Positions 7,463 to 15,900 of a stretch of DNA of 64,000 bases are shown here, piece by piece. Within the stretch, counting starts at the first letter, position 1. Each line of letters starts with the position of its first letter. Below the pieces are notes generated by a model. The model had not been told where the DNA came from, did no database searches, and worked only from the letters and a program-made list of their open reading frames with translations. The position numbers were made by a program, and so were the translations under genes. Source of the stretch: an uncultured Eubacteriales bacterium (lineage in GTDB: Bacteria > Bacillota > Clostridia > UBA1381 > UMGS1253); the NCBI GenBank assembly GCA_902492065.1, contig CABUKE010000008.1:32330-96329 (forward strand), read 5' to 3'.

Positions 7463-7970
7463 GTTTTGGACAGTCGTATTCTCATTTTTGCCCGGGGCCG
7501 GGCATATGTTCATGGGCTTTATGAAGCAGGGGACGAGTATCATGGTCGCGTTTTTTGGGCTGTTTTTGGTTTCGTCGTGGCTTGGCATTGGTGAGTTCAG
7601 CTTATTGGCTCCAGTGCTGTGGTTTTATGCGTTTTTCGACTGTATCAACAAACGGTTTTCAACGGATGTACAGTTTATGCAGTTCGAGGACAAATTTCTT
7701 TTTGAGGACTGGTTTAAAGGAAGAAGCTACAAAGGATTTGGTAAATACACCGCTTTGTTCAGCGTTTTAATTATCATAATTGGCGCATATATGGTGCTTA
7801 CAAACGTATGGTATATGTTAGTATGGAACGGAATGCTGGATCCGGAGGTAGAGTATCTGTTTAGTTCCGTATTCCGCAGACTGCCGCAGGTGGCAATTGG
7901 AATATTGATTGTTGTATTTGGTGTAAAGCTAATTCGCGGCAAGAAAAAGGAGATGAAGGATGATGAATAA
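7446..7970 (+). CDS. Small polytopic membrane protein in sigma operon
   Basis: About 175 residues with three to four hydrophobic helices. The N-terminal WTVVFSFLPGAGHMFMGFMKQG is the short helix-loop seen in TM2-like membrane proteins; the C-terminus ends in a basic/acidic tail (RGKKKEMKDDE). No catalytic motif is seen. It starts at ATG 7446 inside the end of the anti-sigma gene, with GGAGGG as ribosome binding site. It is a probable target or modulator of the envelope stress response; the function is unknown. Confidence 0.75.
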   Translation: MVKRSKFWTVVFSFLPGAGHMFMGFMKQGTSIMVAFFGLFLVSSWLGIGEFSLLAPVLWFYAFFDCINKRFSTDVQFMQFEDKFLFEDWFKGRSYKGFGKYTALFSVLIIIIGAYMVLTNVWYMLVWNGMLDPEVEYLFSSVFRRLPQVAIGILIVVFGVKLIRGKKKEMKDDE

Positions 7971-8286
7971 TCGGGTTCGCAGGGTTGGAACCCTGTCCGC
8001 CGGGATTGTACTGGTCGGATTTGGCATTGTGTTTCTGCTGCGGATGGCGGTTCCGTGGCTGGATTACGGCGTTATTTTGTCCTTTTGGCCGGTTGTGCTG
8101 ATTTTGCTCGGCGCGGAGATGCTATACGCGTATACATTTGGAAAAAGCGACACTGTCAAGTACGACGGCGGCGCGATAGCAGTGATTATTTTGCTGTGCA
8201 TCTTCGCGATGTGCATGGCCGGCGGCGAGCTGATATTCAATACGCTTTCCGAGGCCGCAAAATACCACTATCACATAAACTGGTAA
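7960..8286 (+). CDS. LiaI/LiaF-like small membrane protein (DUF5668-like)
   Basis: A 108-residue protein with three hydrophobic helices. The second contains ILSFWPVVLILLGAEML, a segment typical of the LiaI-LiaF/DUF5668 transmembrane module found in envelope stress operons. It overlaps the preceding gene by 11 bases, so the four genes from 6520 form one operon. In LiaFSR-type systems such proteins modulate signalling at the membrane; a similar role is an inference here. Confidence 0.75.
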   Translation: MMNNRVRRVGTLSAGIVLVGFGIVFLLRMAVPWLDYGVILSFWPVVLILLGAEMLYAYTFGKSDTVKYDGGAIAVIILLCIFAMCMAGGELIFNTLSEAAKYHYHINW

Positions 8287-8362
8287 CACGCCTGCTCACC
8301 ACGGGCTTGTTATAAGGCGGGTTTACCCCGTCAATACTACCCCACCAAACATATCCCTAAAA

Positions 8363-8393
8363 GAAAAAGGCAGCCGAAAGGCTGTCTTTTTCT
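8363..8393. terminator. Bidirectional terminator between the sigma operon and MATE gene
   Basis: GAAAAAGGCAGCC and GGCTGTCTTTTTC pair around GAAA, with A- and T-tracts on the two sides. The remaining 8287-8362 shows no gene. Confidence 0.88.
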
Positions 8394-8405
8394 TTGGATA
8401 TTTCT

Positions 8406-9761
8406 TTATATCTCTTCTTTTATCCATTTAAAGCGGTTGACCTTGATGACGGCGACAAAGCACTTCAAAATTTGGTCAGATTTTAAGCAGATAAACGTAA
8501 TCACCGGCGAAAGGTTGAGCCAGTAAGCGCAAATGGCCGACGACGGAAGCACAATGCACCACATGAAAATGAGGTCATTAATCAGCACAAACTTCGTGTC
8601 GCCGCCGCCGCGGACAATGCCGGTGAGCGCGGCCATCTGGTACGACGTGCCGACGACGGTGACTGATAGAATGGTCAAAAAGGTCAGCGTCAGGTCGTGT
8701 GCCTCCGGCGTAACGTCGTAAAGCTGGATAATCAAATCCTTGCAGAAGAACAGGGCGGCCCCGGTTACGACGCCAATCAGCAAAAATAAAATCTGCATGG
8801 TGATTGCGTACTGCTTTACCTTGTGCCGGCTGCCTTCCCCGATTGTCTTTCCGGTCAGGACGCTGCTTGCGCTGCCTGCGCCGTAGGTCACGACGGTGAG
8901 TACCTGGAACACCGTTGTCGCAATGCTGTTCGCCGCAATGACCTCGCGTCCCATGTGGCCGAGGATGGCGGTCTGCACCGACATAGCAAGCCCCCAGATT
9001 GCGTTGGAAAAAAAGATGGGGGAGCCGACCTTGACAAAACTTTTCAGCAGCGCGCGGTCAAAGGCAACGAAGTCGCGCAGCCGCAGCCGTACCTTTTTGT
9101 CAGCAAACCGGACAAAGCAGATCATGATGGCAGTTTCCACGATGCGGCTGGTGAGCGTGGCAATCGCCGCACCCTGTATTCCGAGCCGCGGTGCACCGAG
9201 GTTGCCGTAAATCAGGATGGAGTTGAGGCAAACATTGATACACAGCGTCGAAAGCGACACGAAAAACCCGATCTTGACGGTTTCCACGCTGCGCATGGTA
9301 TAAATCAAAATATTTGTTACCGCAAAGAAAAAGTAAGAGAAGCAGATAATCTGCAAATATTTTGTTCCTTCCGCAATTACGCCCGGGTCGCTGGTAAACA
9401 GGGACAAGACCCATCCGGGCGCAAAAAAGGCCGTCGCCCACATGGCGAGCGCAATCACGAGCGCCGTCGCCATACTGATACCCGCAAGCTTGCGGATGGG
9501 GTCGATCTCTTTTTTGCCCCAGCTGCGCGACGACAGAATCAGCGCACCTTCGCCCACGCCGAAAATCAGCATTTGCAGCAGATACTGCACCTGATTGACG
9601 ACGGCCGCGCCGGAGAGCGCGTCCTGCGAATAGGCGCCGAGCATGACATTGTCAGCGAGATTGACGCCGAACACGATTACATTTTGCAGCGCAATCGTCA
9701 GCGTCAGCTTAAAAAATGTTTTATAAAAATAGCTGTCTCGAACAAAAAGTTTCCCAAACAG
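8406..9761 (-). CDS. MATE family efflux transporter, non-standard start
   Basis: A polytopic MATE transporter (about 451 residues if started at CTG 9761) exporting organic cations or drugs by Na+/H+ antiport. Conserved pieces include FGVNLADNVMLGAYSQDALSG and QYLLQMLIFGVGEGALILSS. The first GTG in frame (9674) would delete the first helix. Upstream the frame stays open and encodes LFVRDSYFYKTFFKLTLTIA, the expected N-terminus of this subfamily, with GGGGAG at 9772-9777 ten bases ahead of CTG 9761. The true start is thus probably CTG. Monocistronic. Confidence 0.85.
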   Translation of the reverse strand: MFGKLFVRDSYFYKTFFKLTLTIALQNVIVFGVNLADNVMLGAYSQDALSGAAVVNQVQYLLQMLIFGVGEGALILSSRSWGKKEIDPIRKLAGISMATALVIALAMWATAFFAPGWVLSLFTSDPGVIAEGTKYLQIICFSYFFFAVTNILIYTMRSVETVKIGFFVSLSTLCINVCLNSILIYGNLGAPRLGIQGAAIATLTSRIVETAIMICFVRFADKKVRLRLRDFVAFDRALLKSFVKVGSPIFFSNAIWGLAMSVQTAILGHMGREVIAANSIATTVFQVLTVVTYGAGSASSVLTGKTIGEGSRHKVKQYAITMQILFLLIGVVTGAALFFCKDLIIQLYDVTPEAHDLTLTFLTILSVTVVGTSYQMAALTGIVRGGGDTKFVLINDLIFMWCIVLPSSAICAYWLNLSPVITFICLKSDQILKCFVAVIKVNRFKWIKEEI

Positions 9762-10028
9762 TTTTCCCAGACTCCCCTCGTAGAAAATTCGACTTAACTT
9801 TATTAATTATATAACAGCCCATATAAAAAAGCTATAAAAAATTGAAGAAAAGAAAAAAATACAGAAAAAAACCACGACATATTCCGATTTTTGCAGAGGA
9901 ATTTTTATGAAGAAAATATGAATATTGAAAAAAACTATTGCAAAATTAAACCGGATGCGATATACTGTCTAAAAATATTACTTAAACATAGTAGCAGGTC
10001 ATAATTTTTATCCGGAGGAGGTGGGTAC
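9762..10028. other. Intergenic AT-rich promoter region between MATE and fapR
   Basis: It holds a TATAAT (9806-9811, minus strand) without a clear -35 for the MATE gene, A-tracts at 9822-9888 that could act as UP elements, and the fapR promoter. A short TACT/AGTA dyad at 9979-9993, just downstream of the fapR -10, is the only hint of a FapR operator and is weak. Confidence 0.4.
9938..9966 (+). promoter_or_regulatory. Sigma-A promoter of the fapR-fab cluster
   Basis: TTGCAA (9938-9943), 17-bp spacer, TATACT (9961-9966). Position relative to fapR suggests it drives fapR-plsX-fab transcription under FapR/malonyl-CoA control. Confidence 0.7.
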
Positions 10029-10595
10029 GTGGCGAAAAAGAGTATCAAAAAGCTTCGGCAGCAGCAGTTGATGGATAAGCTGGAGGAGAATCCGTTTTTG
10101 ACGGACGAGGAGCTTGCGGCGCTCTTTTCGGTCAGCGTCCCGACCATCCGGTTCGACCGGGCGGAGCTTGGCGTCAAGGAATACCGGGAACGAATCAAAA
10201 ACGTGGCCCGAAGCGCCATTGCTCATGCCGGGCGGGAGAGCGAGCTGCAGGTCAATCATCCCATGGGGGAGTTGCTTGACCTGAACCTGTTCAAAGATGG
10301 GCTTTCCGTGTTTGTACCGGATGAATCTATGACGTTTGACGACAGCAGTGTGGTACGCGGATGTTTCATTTATTCATTTGCTGAAATGCTGGCGACAAAG
10401 GTGATTGACGCGAATGTTGCGCTCGTGGAGGTAGCCAATATCAAGTATAAGCAGCCTGTCATGGCAGGCTGCAAACTTGTTGCAAAGTCGGAGGTTGTGC
10501 GGCGGCGGAATAACGAATACATTGTTTGGGTCAAAATTAAGGCCAACATGACGGAGGTGTTCCGCAGCAAGTTTATTTTATCGGTGATTGACTAA
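10029..10595 (+). CDS. fapR: Fatty acid biosynthesis transcriptional regulator FapR
   Basis: A 188-residue protein with an N-terminal DeoR-like helix-turn-helix (RQQQLMDKLEENPFLTDEE then SVSVPTIRFDRAELG) and a C-terminal hot-dog domain (residues 75-188). The hot-dog domain binds malonyl-CoA, releasing FapR from fab promoters. Length and order match FapR. It starts at GTG 10029 behind GGAGGAGGTGGG. It heads the fatty-acid cluster, as in Bacillus, where fapR-plsX-fabD-fabG is standard; here fabH and fabK are inserted. Clostridia commonly use FapR or FabT; no FabT is visible. Confidence 0.93.
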   Translation: MAKKSIKKLRQQQLMDKLEENPFLTDEELAALFSVSVPTIRFDRAELGVKEYRERIKNVARSAIAHAGRESELQVNHPMGELLDLNLFKDGLSVFVPDESMTFDDSSVVRGCFIYSFAEMLATKVIDANVALVEVANIKYKQPVMAGCKLVAKSEVVRRRNNEYIVWVKIKANMTEVFRSKFILSVID

Positions 10596-10624
10596 ACCGC
10601 GTATGTGTAACGTAAATGCGCGGG

Positions 10625-10641
10625 GCGAAACGGGGTTTCGC
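10625..10641 (+). other. Hairpin in the fapR-plsX spacer
   Basis: GCGAAAC and GTTTCGC pair around GGG without a T-run, so it is not a terminator; it may affect mRNA processing or plsX translation. Confidence 0.4.
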
Positions 10642-10687
10642 ACTGTCAAATGAGCAATATGCCAGAAGGTTGAGGGGTGGGGCAAAC

Positions 10688-11704
10688 ATGAGGATTATTG
10701 TTGACGCAATGGGCGGTGACTACGCACCTGGACCGCAGGTCGAAGGGAGCGTCCGTGCCACGCGGGAACTGGGTATTGATATTGTTTTGGTTGGAAAACA
10801 GGAGATTTTGCAGAAAAAGCTGGACGAAGTCGGCTATACAGGCAATCAAATCACGATCCGCGACGCGGCGGACATTATCACAAACGACGACGAGCCGGCG
10901 AAGGCGCTCCGGCGGAAAAAGGACGCCTCCATCGTGGTAGCGGCCAATATGCTCAAAAACGGCGAGGGCGACGGCCTCGTTTCGACTGGGGCGACGGGCG
11001 GCGTTTTAGCTGCTGGCCTGCTGATTGTCGGACGGATTGAGGGCGTGGCGCGGCCTGCGCTTGCGCCGGTATTGCCAACGGACAAGGGGCCTGCGCTGCT
11101 GGTTGACGGCGGCGCTAACGCCGACTGCAAGGCGATTAACCTGCTGCAATTTGGAATCATGGGCAACGCGTATGCAAACAACGTGCTTGGCATGAAAAAT
11201 GCGCGGGTTGCGCTCGTCAACATTGGCGCAGAGGAACACAAGGGCAACGACGTAACGCGCGCGGCGTATGAAATGCTTAAAAAAGCGCCGGTCAACTTTA
11301 CCGGCAATATTGAAGGACGCGACATCATGGACGGCACAGCGGATGTTATTGTCTGCGACGGCTTCGTTGGCAATGTGATTTTGAAGCTGACGGAGGGGCT
11401 TGCCACAACACTTCTGCGCAATATTAAACAGATGTTTATGAAAAATTTCGCCACAAAGCTGTGCGCGCTTGGGATGAAGGGGGCGTTTTCGGGGTTTAAA
11501 AAGAAAATGGACTATACCGAATACGGCGGCGCGCTTTTGCTCGGACTTAGGCACCCGGTTATCAAGGGACACGGCTCGTCCGATGCGAAGGCGGTCTTCT
11601 CCGCCATCCGGCAGGCGCAAAAATTCGTGTCTGCAGGCGTTGTGGAAAAAATAAAAGAGGATTTGGAGAAAATGGAGGAAACGCAATATGGCATTGAGAG
11701 CTAA
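10688..11704 (+). CDS. plsX: Phosphate acyltransferase PlsX
   Basis: A 338-residue enzyme producing acyl-phosphate from acyl-ACP for phospholipid synthesis, feeding PlsY. The start MRIIVDAMGGDYAPG is canonical and justifies ATG 10688 over the longer frame. Other family motifs are GLVSTGATGGVLAAG, GNIEGRDIMDGTADVIVCDGF in part and DYTEYGGALLLGLRHPVIKGHG in part. It is peripheral to the membrane. The last 17 bases overlap fabH, suggesting translational coupling. Confidence 0.96.
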   Translation: MRIIVDAMGGDYAPGPQVEGSVRATRELGIDIVLVGKQEILQKKLDEVGYTGNQITIRDAADIITNDDEPAKALRRKKDASIVVAANMLKNGEGDGLVSTGATGGVLAAGLLIVGRIEGVARPALAPVLPTDKGPALLVDGGANADCKAINLLQFGIMGNAYANNVLGMKNARVALVNIGAEEHKGNDVTRAAYEMLKKAPVNFTGNIEGRDIMDGTADVIVCDGFVGNVILKLTEGLATTLLRNIKQMFMKNFATKLCALGMKGAFSGFKKKMDYTEYGGALLLGLRHPVIKGHGSSDAKAVFSAIRQAQKFVSAGVVEKIKEDLEKMEETQYGIES

Positions 11705-12668
11705 ACTGTTAGGCGGCGGCTATTATGTGCCCGACCGCGTGCTGACAAACGCCGATTTGGAAAAGATGGTCGATACGTCCGACGAGTGGATTGTACGGCG
11801 TACGGGAATCCACGAACGGCGAATTGCGGACGAGGATATGTATTCGTCCGACATGGCGGTGATTGCAGCGCGTCGCGCGCTGGAAAACACCGGCACAAAG
11901 GTGGAAGAACTGGATTTGATTTTGGTGGCGACTTGTACGCCCGACATGTTCACGCCAAGCGTGGCGTGCATGGTACAGGCGCAGCTCGGCGCGCCGCAGG
12001 CCGCGGCACTCGATGTAAATTCCGCCTGCGCAGGCTTCATAGCAGCGCTGACGGTAGCAAACCAGTTTATTGGTACGGGCTACTACAAAAAGATTCTCGT
12101 AATCGGCGCGGAAAACCTGTCGAAGATGACGGATTACAAGGATCGTAACACGTGCATCCTGTTTGGTGACGGCGCGGGCGCTTTCGTTGTGGAAGCGAGC
12201 GAAGAAGGCGGCATTCTTGCGACGGACATCGGCGCTGACGGCCCGGGTGGGAAGAACCTGACAAGCCTTGCGTTCCGTAACGACGAGGCTGAGCTTGCTA
12301 AGCGGGTATCCGGCAACAAGCAGACGCTCTGGATGGACGGCAGCGAGGTGCTCAAGTTTGCGGTTCGGATTATGGTACAATCGACACATACAGTGCTGGA
12401 AAAGGCGGGCCTGACGCTCGACGATATCAGCCTGATTGTTCCGCACCAGGCGAACATCCGCATTATTGACGGCGCAATGAAACGTCTCGGCCTCGGCATG
12501 GAAAAAGCGTTTGTCAATATTGAGAAATATGGGAATATGTCTTCTGCATGTATTCCGATTGCACTGTGCCAGGCAATCGAGGAAGGCCGGGTCAAAAAAG
12601 GAGATAAATTGGTGCTGGTTGGATTTGGCGGCGGCCTGACCTGGGGTTCGGCTGCCATTGAGTTATAA
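11688..12668 (+). CDS. fabH: 3-oxoacyl-ACP synthase III FabH
   Basis: A 326-residue condensing enzyme that starts fatty-acid chains from acetyl- or branched acyl-CoA and malonyl-ACP. The catalytic triad is visible: C114 (NSACAGF), H253 (VPHQANIR) and N283 (KYGNMSSACIP). The C-terminal GFGGGLTWGSA is typical. Length is normal. It lies between plsX and fabK in the FapR cluster. Confidence 0.96.
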   Translation: MALRAKLLGGGYYVPDRVLTNADLEKMVDTSDEWIVRRTGIHERRIADEDMYSSDMAVIAARRALENTGTKVEELDLILVATCTPDMFTPSVACMVQAQLGAPQAAALDVNSACAGFIAALTVANQFIGTGYYKKILVIGAENLSKMTDYKDRNTCILFGDGAGAFVVEASEEGGILATDIGADGPGGKNLTSLAFRNDEAELAKRVSGNKQTLWMDGSEVLKFAVRIMVQSTHTVLEKAGLTLDDISLIVPHQANIRIIDGAMKRLGLGMEKAFVNIEKYGNMSSACIPIALCQAIEEGRVKKGDKLVLVGFGGGLTWGSAAIEL

Positions 12669-12690
12669 ATCAGATGAGGAGGGCAAAACG

Positions 12691-13629
12691 ATGAAAACGT
12701 GTATTTGCGATTTGCTGGGGATTCAATACCCCATATTGCAGGGCGGCATGGCATGGGTAGCGACGGCGGAGCTGGCTGTTGCAGTGTCGGAGGCAGGCGG
12801 CCTCGGCATCATTGCGGCGGGGAATGCGCCGGGCAGCTTTGTGCGCGAGCAGGTACAGAAGGCGAAGTCCATGACCAATAAGCCGTTCGGGGTAAATGTC
12901 ATGCTCCTGTCTCCCTATGTGGAGGAGGTCATGCAGGTGCTCGTGGAGGAAAAGGTAGCGGTCGTAACGACGGGCGCAGGCAATCCGGGCAAGTATATTC
13001 CCGCGCTGAAGGCGGCGGGAATCAAGGTCATCCCGGTTATTCCTTCGGTTACGATTGCAAAGAAAATGGAAAAAGATGGCGCGGATGCAGTCATTGCAGA
13101 GGGAACGGAATCCGGCGGCCACATTGGCGAGTTGACGACCATGGCGTTGGTGCCGCAGGTTGTGGATGCGGTTAGCATCCCGGTCATTGCGGCGGGCGGC
13201 ATCGCAGATAGCCGCGGTATCATTGCGGCGCTTGCGCTTGGCGCAGTTGGGGTACAGCTCGGGACGCGGTTTTTGTGTTCGACGGAGTGTACGGCGCACG
13301 AAAATTACAAGAAGGCCGTTGTGGCGGCGAAGGATCGCGATGCGGTCGTTACCGGGCGCAGTACGGGCCATCCGGTGCGCGGAATCAAAAACAAGCTGAC
13401 GCGCGGGTTTGATAAGCTTGAAAAGGACGGCGCAAGCATCGAAGAGATTGAGAAATTTGGTGAAGGCGCGCTGCGCAATGCTGTTGTGGACGGCGATACG
13501 CAGATGGGCGCGCTGATGGCGGGCCAGTCGGCGGGTATGGTGTGCGATATTAAACCGTGTGCGCAAATCATGGCCGAGTTGGTCGGCGGTCTGGACGCGG
13601 TAGAAAAGAAGATTGAGGCAATTCTTTAA
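12691..13629 (+). CDS. fabK: Enoyl-ACP reductase II FabK (FMN-dependent)
   Basis: A 312-residue flavoprotein of the nitronate monooxygenase/FabK TIM-barrel family, reducing trans-2-enoyl-ACP with NAD(P)H. Motifs: YPILQGGMAWVATAELA, KPFGVNVMLLSP, EGTESGGHIGELTTM and VIAAGGIADSRGIIAALALG, all FabK-like. It is the only enoyl reductase in the cluster (no FabI or FabV seen), so the host should be naturally insensitive to triclosan-type FabI inhibitors. The start is ATG 12691 with GAGGAGGG; the upstream frame overlaps fabH without support. Confidence 0.94.
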   Translation: MKTCICDLLGIQYPILQGGMAWVATAELAVAVSEAGGLGIIAAGNAPGSFVREQVQKAKSMTNKPFGVNVMLLSPYVEEVMQVLVEEKVAVVTTGAGNPGKYIPALKAAGIKVIPVIPSVTIAKKMEKDGADAVIAEGTESGGHIGELTTMALVPQVVDAVSIPVIAAGGIADSRGIIAALALGAVGVQLGTRFLCSTECTAHENYKKAVVAAKDRDAVVTGRSTGHPVRGIKNKLTRGFDKLEKDGASIEEIEKFGEGALRNAVVDGDTQMGALMAGQSAGMVCDIKPCAQIMAELVGGLDAVEKKIEAIL

Positions 13630-13662
13630 ATAGAAAAATGGAAACAGAAAGGCGGTACATAG

Positions 13663-14598
13663 ATGGGGAAATTGGCATTTATGTTCAGCGGACAGGGCGC
13701 GCAGGCGGTCGGCATGGGCAAGGAGCTTGCCGAAAATTTTGCGTGCGCTGACGCTGTGTTTGAACAGGCGAGCGATGCGCTCGGCATGGATGTGAAAAAG
13801 CTGATTTGGGACAGCGACGCGGAAACACTCATGATTACGGAGAATACCCAGCCGGCAATTCTTACCATGAGTGTTGCGGCGCTGCGCGTGTTAGAGGAAA
13901 AGGGCATAAAGCCCGACGTTGTCGCAGGGCTTAGCCTGGGCGAATATGCGGCGCACGTTGCGTCCGGGTCGCTTGATTTTCAAGAGGCTGTTAAGCTCGT
14001 AAAAAAACGGGGTAAATATATGCAGGAAACTGTTCCGCTCGGCGTGGGCGGCATGGCGGCGATTCTTGCGCTCAGCCCGGAGGAGGTTGTGGCGTGCTGT
14101 AAAGAGGCGTCGGCGGCAGGCATCGTCGAGCCGGCAAACTTCAACTGCCCGGGGCAGATTACGGTAGCAGGCGAGATTGCGGCGGTGGAAAAGTGCTGCG
14201 AGATTGCGAAGGAAAAGGGCGCAAAGCGCGCCATGCTTTTGCCGGTGAGCGCGCCGTTCCACTGTTCCATGCTTAAAGAGGCAGGGGAAAAGCTTGCGCG
14301 CGAGATGGAGAATATAACCGTCAGCGATATGCAGATCCCGCTCATTACCAATGTGACGGGCGATTACCTCAAGGATAAGGAAGAAGTCAAGCCCACGCTT
14401 GTCAAGCAGGTCAGCTCGTCGGTACGCTGGGAGGAAGGCATCCGTCGCATGATTGCCGACGGCGTTGACACGTTTGTTGAGGTCGGCCCCGGCAAGACGC
14501 TGTGCGGCTTTATGAAGAAGATTGACAAAGAGATGAAAGCGTACAACGTAGAGGATATGGCCTCGCTGGAAAAAACGCTCGAAGGTCTGCAAGCCTAA
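13663..14598 (+). CDS. fabD: Malonyl-CoA:ACP transacylase FabD
   Basis: A 311-residue acyltransferase loading malonate onto ACP. The nucleophile is S91 in VVAGLSLGEYAA and the catalytic histidine is H200 in SAPFHCSML; Q11 lies in the FSGQGAQ motif. Length and order are normal. It is spaced 33 bases from fabK and 19 from fabG in the same direction, one operon. Confidence 0.96.
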   Translation: MGKLAFMFSGQGAQAVGMGKELAENFACADAVFEQASDALGMDVKKLIWDSDAETLMITENTQPAILTMSVAALRVLEEKGIKPDVVAGLSLGEYAAHVASGSLDFQEAVKLVKKRGKYMQETVPLGVGGMAAILALSPEEVVACCKEASAAGIVEPANFNCPGQITVAGEIAAVEKCCEIAKEKGAKRAMLLPVSAPFHCSMLKEAGEKLAREMENITVSDMQIPLITNVTGDYLKDKEEVKPTLVKQVSSSVRWEEGIRRMIADGVDTFVEVGPGKTLCGFMKKIDKEMKAYNVEDMASLEKTLEGLQA

Positions 14599-14617
14599 AC
14601 AGGAAAGGAAGGTCAGT

Positions 14618-15364
14618 ATGATTGATTTGACAAACAAAACCGCAATTGTGACCGGCGCGGGACGCGGCATCGGCAAGGCGATTGCCTTAAAGCTCGCTTC
14701 CTTTGGCGCAAACATAGTGGTAAACGATATTCCCTCGTCGGCGGATGCGGACGAAACCGCAAAAGAAATTGAGGCGATGGGCCGCGGTGCGCTCGTCTGC
14801 AAGGGCGATGTACGGAATTTTGACGATGTGAGCGAAATGGTGAAAAAAACGCTTGACAAATTCGGTACAGTTGATATATTAATAAATAATGCTGGCATTA
14901 CGCGCGATAACCTGATTATGCGGATGGATGAAAAAGATTTTGACGACGTCATCGCCATCAACCTTAAAGGGGCGTTCAACTGCATCAAAGCCGTGACGCG
15001 CCCGATGATGAAGCAGCGCAGCGGCGCGATTGTCAATATGGCGTCTGTTGTCGGCATTATGGGCAACGCAGGGCAGGCAAACTACAGCGCGTCAAAAGCG
15101 GGCCTGATTGGCTTGACGAAGTCGACGGCAAAGGAGCTGTCCAGTCGCGGTATCCGCGCAAATGCGATTGCACCCGGCTTTATTGAGTCGCTGATGACCG
15201 ACAAGCTGCCGGACAATGTGAAGGACGACTATTTTAAGGTGATCCCGCTCGGCCGCTTCGGCACGGCGGAGGATATTGCCAATACGGCGGCCTTTTTGGT
15301 CAGCGACATGGCGTCTTATATTACCGGACAGGTAATACATATTGACGGCGGGCTTTTAATGTAG
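14618..15364 (+). CDS. fabG: 3-oxoacyl-ACP reductase FabG
   Basis: A 248-residue short-chain dehydrogenase that reduces beta-ketoacyl-ACP with NADPH. It has the cofactor motif TGAGRGIG (residues 12-19), NNAG at 90-93, and the catalytic S143, Y156 and K160 (YSASK). The C-terminal DMASYITGQVIHIDGG is the FabG signature. The ribosome binding site is GGAAAGGAAGG. It is followed by a 103-base spacer with hairpins before acpP. Confidence 0.95.
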   Translation: MIDLTNKTAIVTGAGRGIGKAIALKLASFGANIVVNDIPSSADADETAKEIEAMGRGALVCKGDVRNFDDVSEMVKKTLDKFGTVDILINNAGITRDNLIMRMDEKDFDDVIAINLKGAFNCIKAVTRPMMKQRSGAIVNMASVVGIMGNAGQANYSASKAGLIGLTKSTAKELSSRGIRANAIAPGFIESLMTDKLPDNVKDDYFKVIPLGRFGTAEDIANTAAFLVSDMASYITGQVIHIDGGLLM

Positions 15365-15384
15365 TATGATAGGGTACTGGAATG

Positions 15385-15434
15385 AAGAAAGCCGCTTCGG
15401 TTTTCTTGATTTATAGAGTTTGCTTTTTGCAAAA
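15385..15434 (+). other. Two hairpins between fabG and acpP
   Basis: AAGAAAGCCG/CGGTTTTCTT (15385-15407, one G-U pair) and TTTGC/GCAAA (15420-15434). Neither has a proper terminal T-run. They may separate the abundant acpP message from the rest by processing or partial termination. Confidence 0.45.
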
Positions 15435-15467
15435 CTTTGAAATCTTCGTAAAGGAGGTGACACACCA

Positions 15468-15695
15468 ATGGTATTCGACAAGGTAAAAGCAATCATTGTT
15501 GACCAGCTTGGCGTTGAGGAAGATGCTGTAAAGATGGAGGCGTCCTTTTTAGACGATTTGGGCGCGGACTCTTTGGACATCGTAGAGCTTATTATGGCTC
15601 TTGAGGAGGAATTCGATATCGAGATTCCGGACGAAGAGGCTGAGAAGATTACAACAGTGGGAGATGCAGTCAACTACATTTCCGCTAATTCCTAA
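15468..15695 (+). CDS. acpP: Acyl carrier protein
   Basis: A 75-residue acidic four-helix protein that carries growing acyl chains on a phosphopantetheine arm. The attachment serine is S35 in LGADSLDIVELIMALEEEF (in part), the DSL motif. The ribosome binding site AAAGGAGGTGACACACC is the strongest in the cluster, in keeping with the high abundance of ACP. It is flanked by hairpin-containing spacers on both sides. Confidence 0.96.
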   Translation: MVFDKVKAIIVDQLGVEEDAVKMEASFLDDLGADSLDIVELIMALEEEFDIEIPDEEAEKITTVGDAVNYISANS

Positions 15696-15709
15696 AAGAC
15701 ACGTTCGCA

Positions 15710-15736
15710 GCGGGAGGGGCGGCGCGCCTTTCCCGC
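15710..15736 (+). other. GC-rich hairpin after acpP
   Basis: GCGGGAGGGGCG and CGCCTTTCCCGC pair (two G-U pairs) around GCG. There is no T-run, so it is more likely an mRNA-stabilising or attenuating structure than a full terminator. The rest of the 205-base acpP-fabF spacer shows no gene. Confidence 0.5.
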
Positions 15737-15900
15737 CGCGGATATGTGTTGCAGATTGATATGCTTGGCAAATGGGAAAATCTCTTTGACAGAGTTTACA
15801 TAGAATGATTTGTGAAATGTGTTGCCTTTGCGCAGGCTGTGGGGGCGCAGGGCGTTATTTTTTTATCGTAAGCGGAAGTATGTGAAAGGATGGTCGGAAG

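Noticed and set aside
8823..9797. Plus-strand frame of 324 codons opposite the MATE gene
   Set aside because: Composition is that of a shadow frame and the minus-strand protein is a clear MATE transporter.
9979..9993. FapR operator downstream of the fapR -10
   Set aside because: Only TACT/AGTA arms are present; the fuller FapR consensus dyad is not matched, so it is mentioned only as a weak hint.
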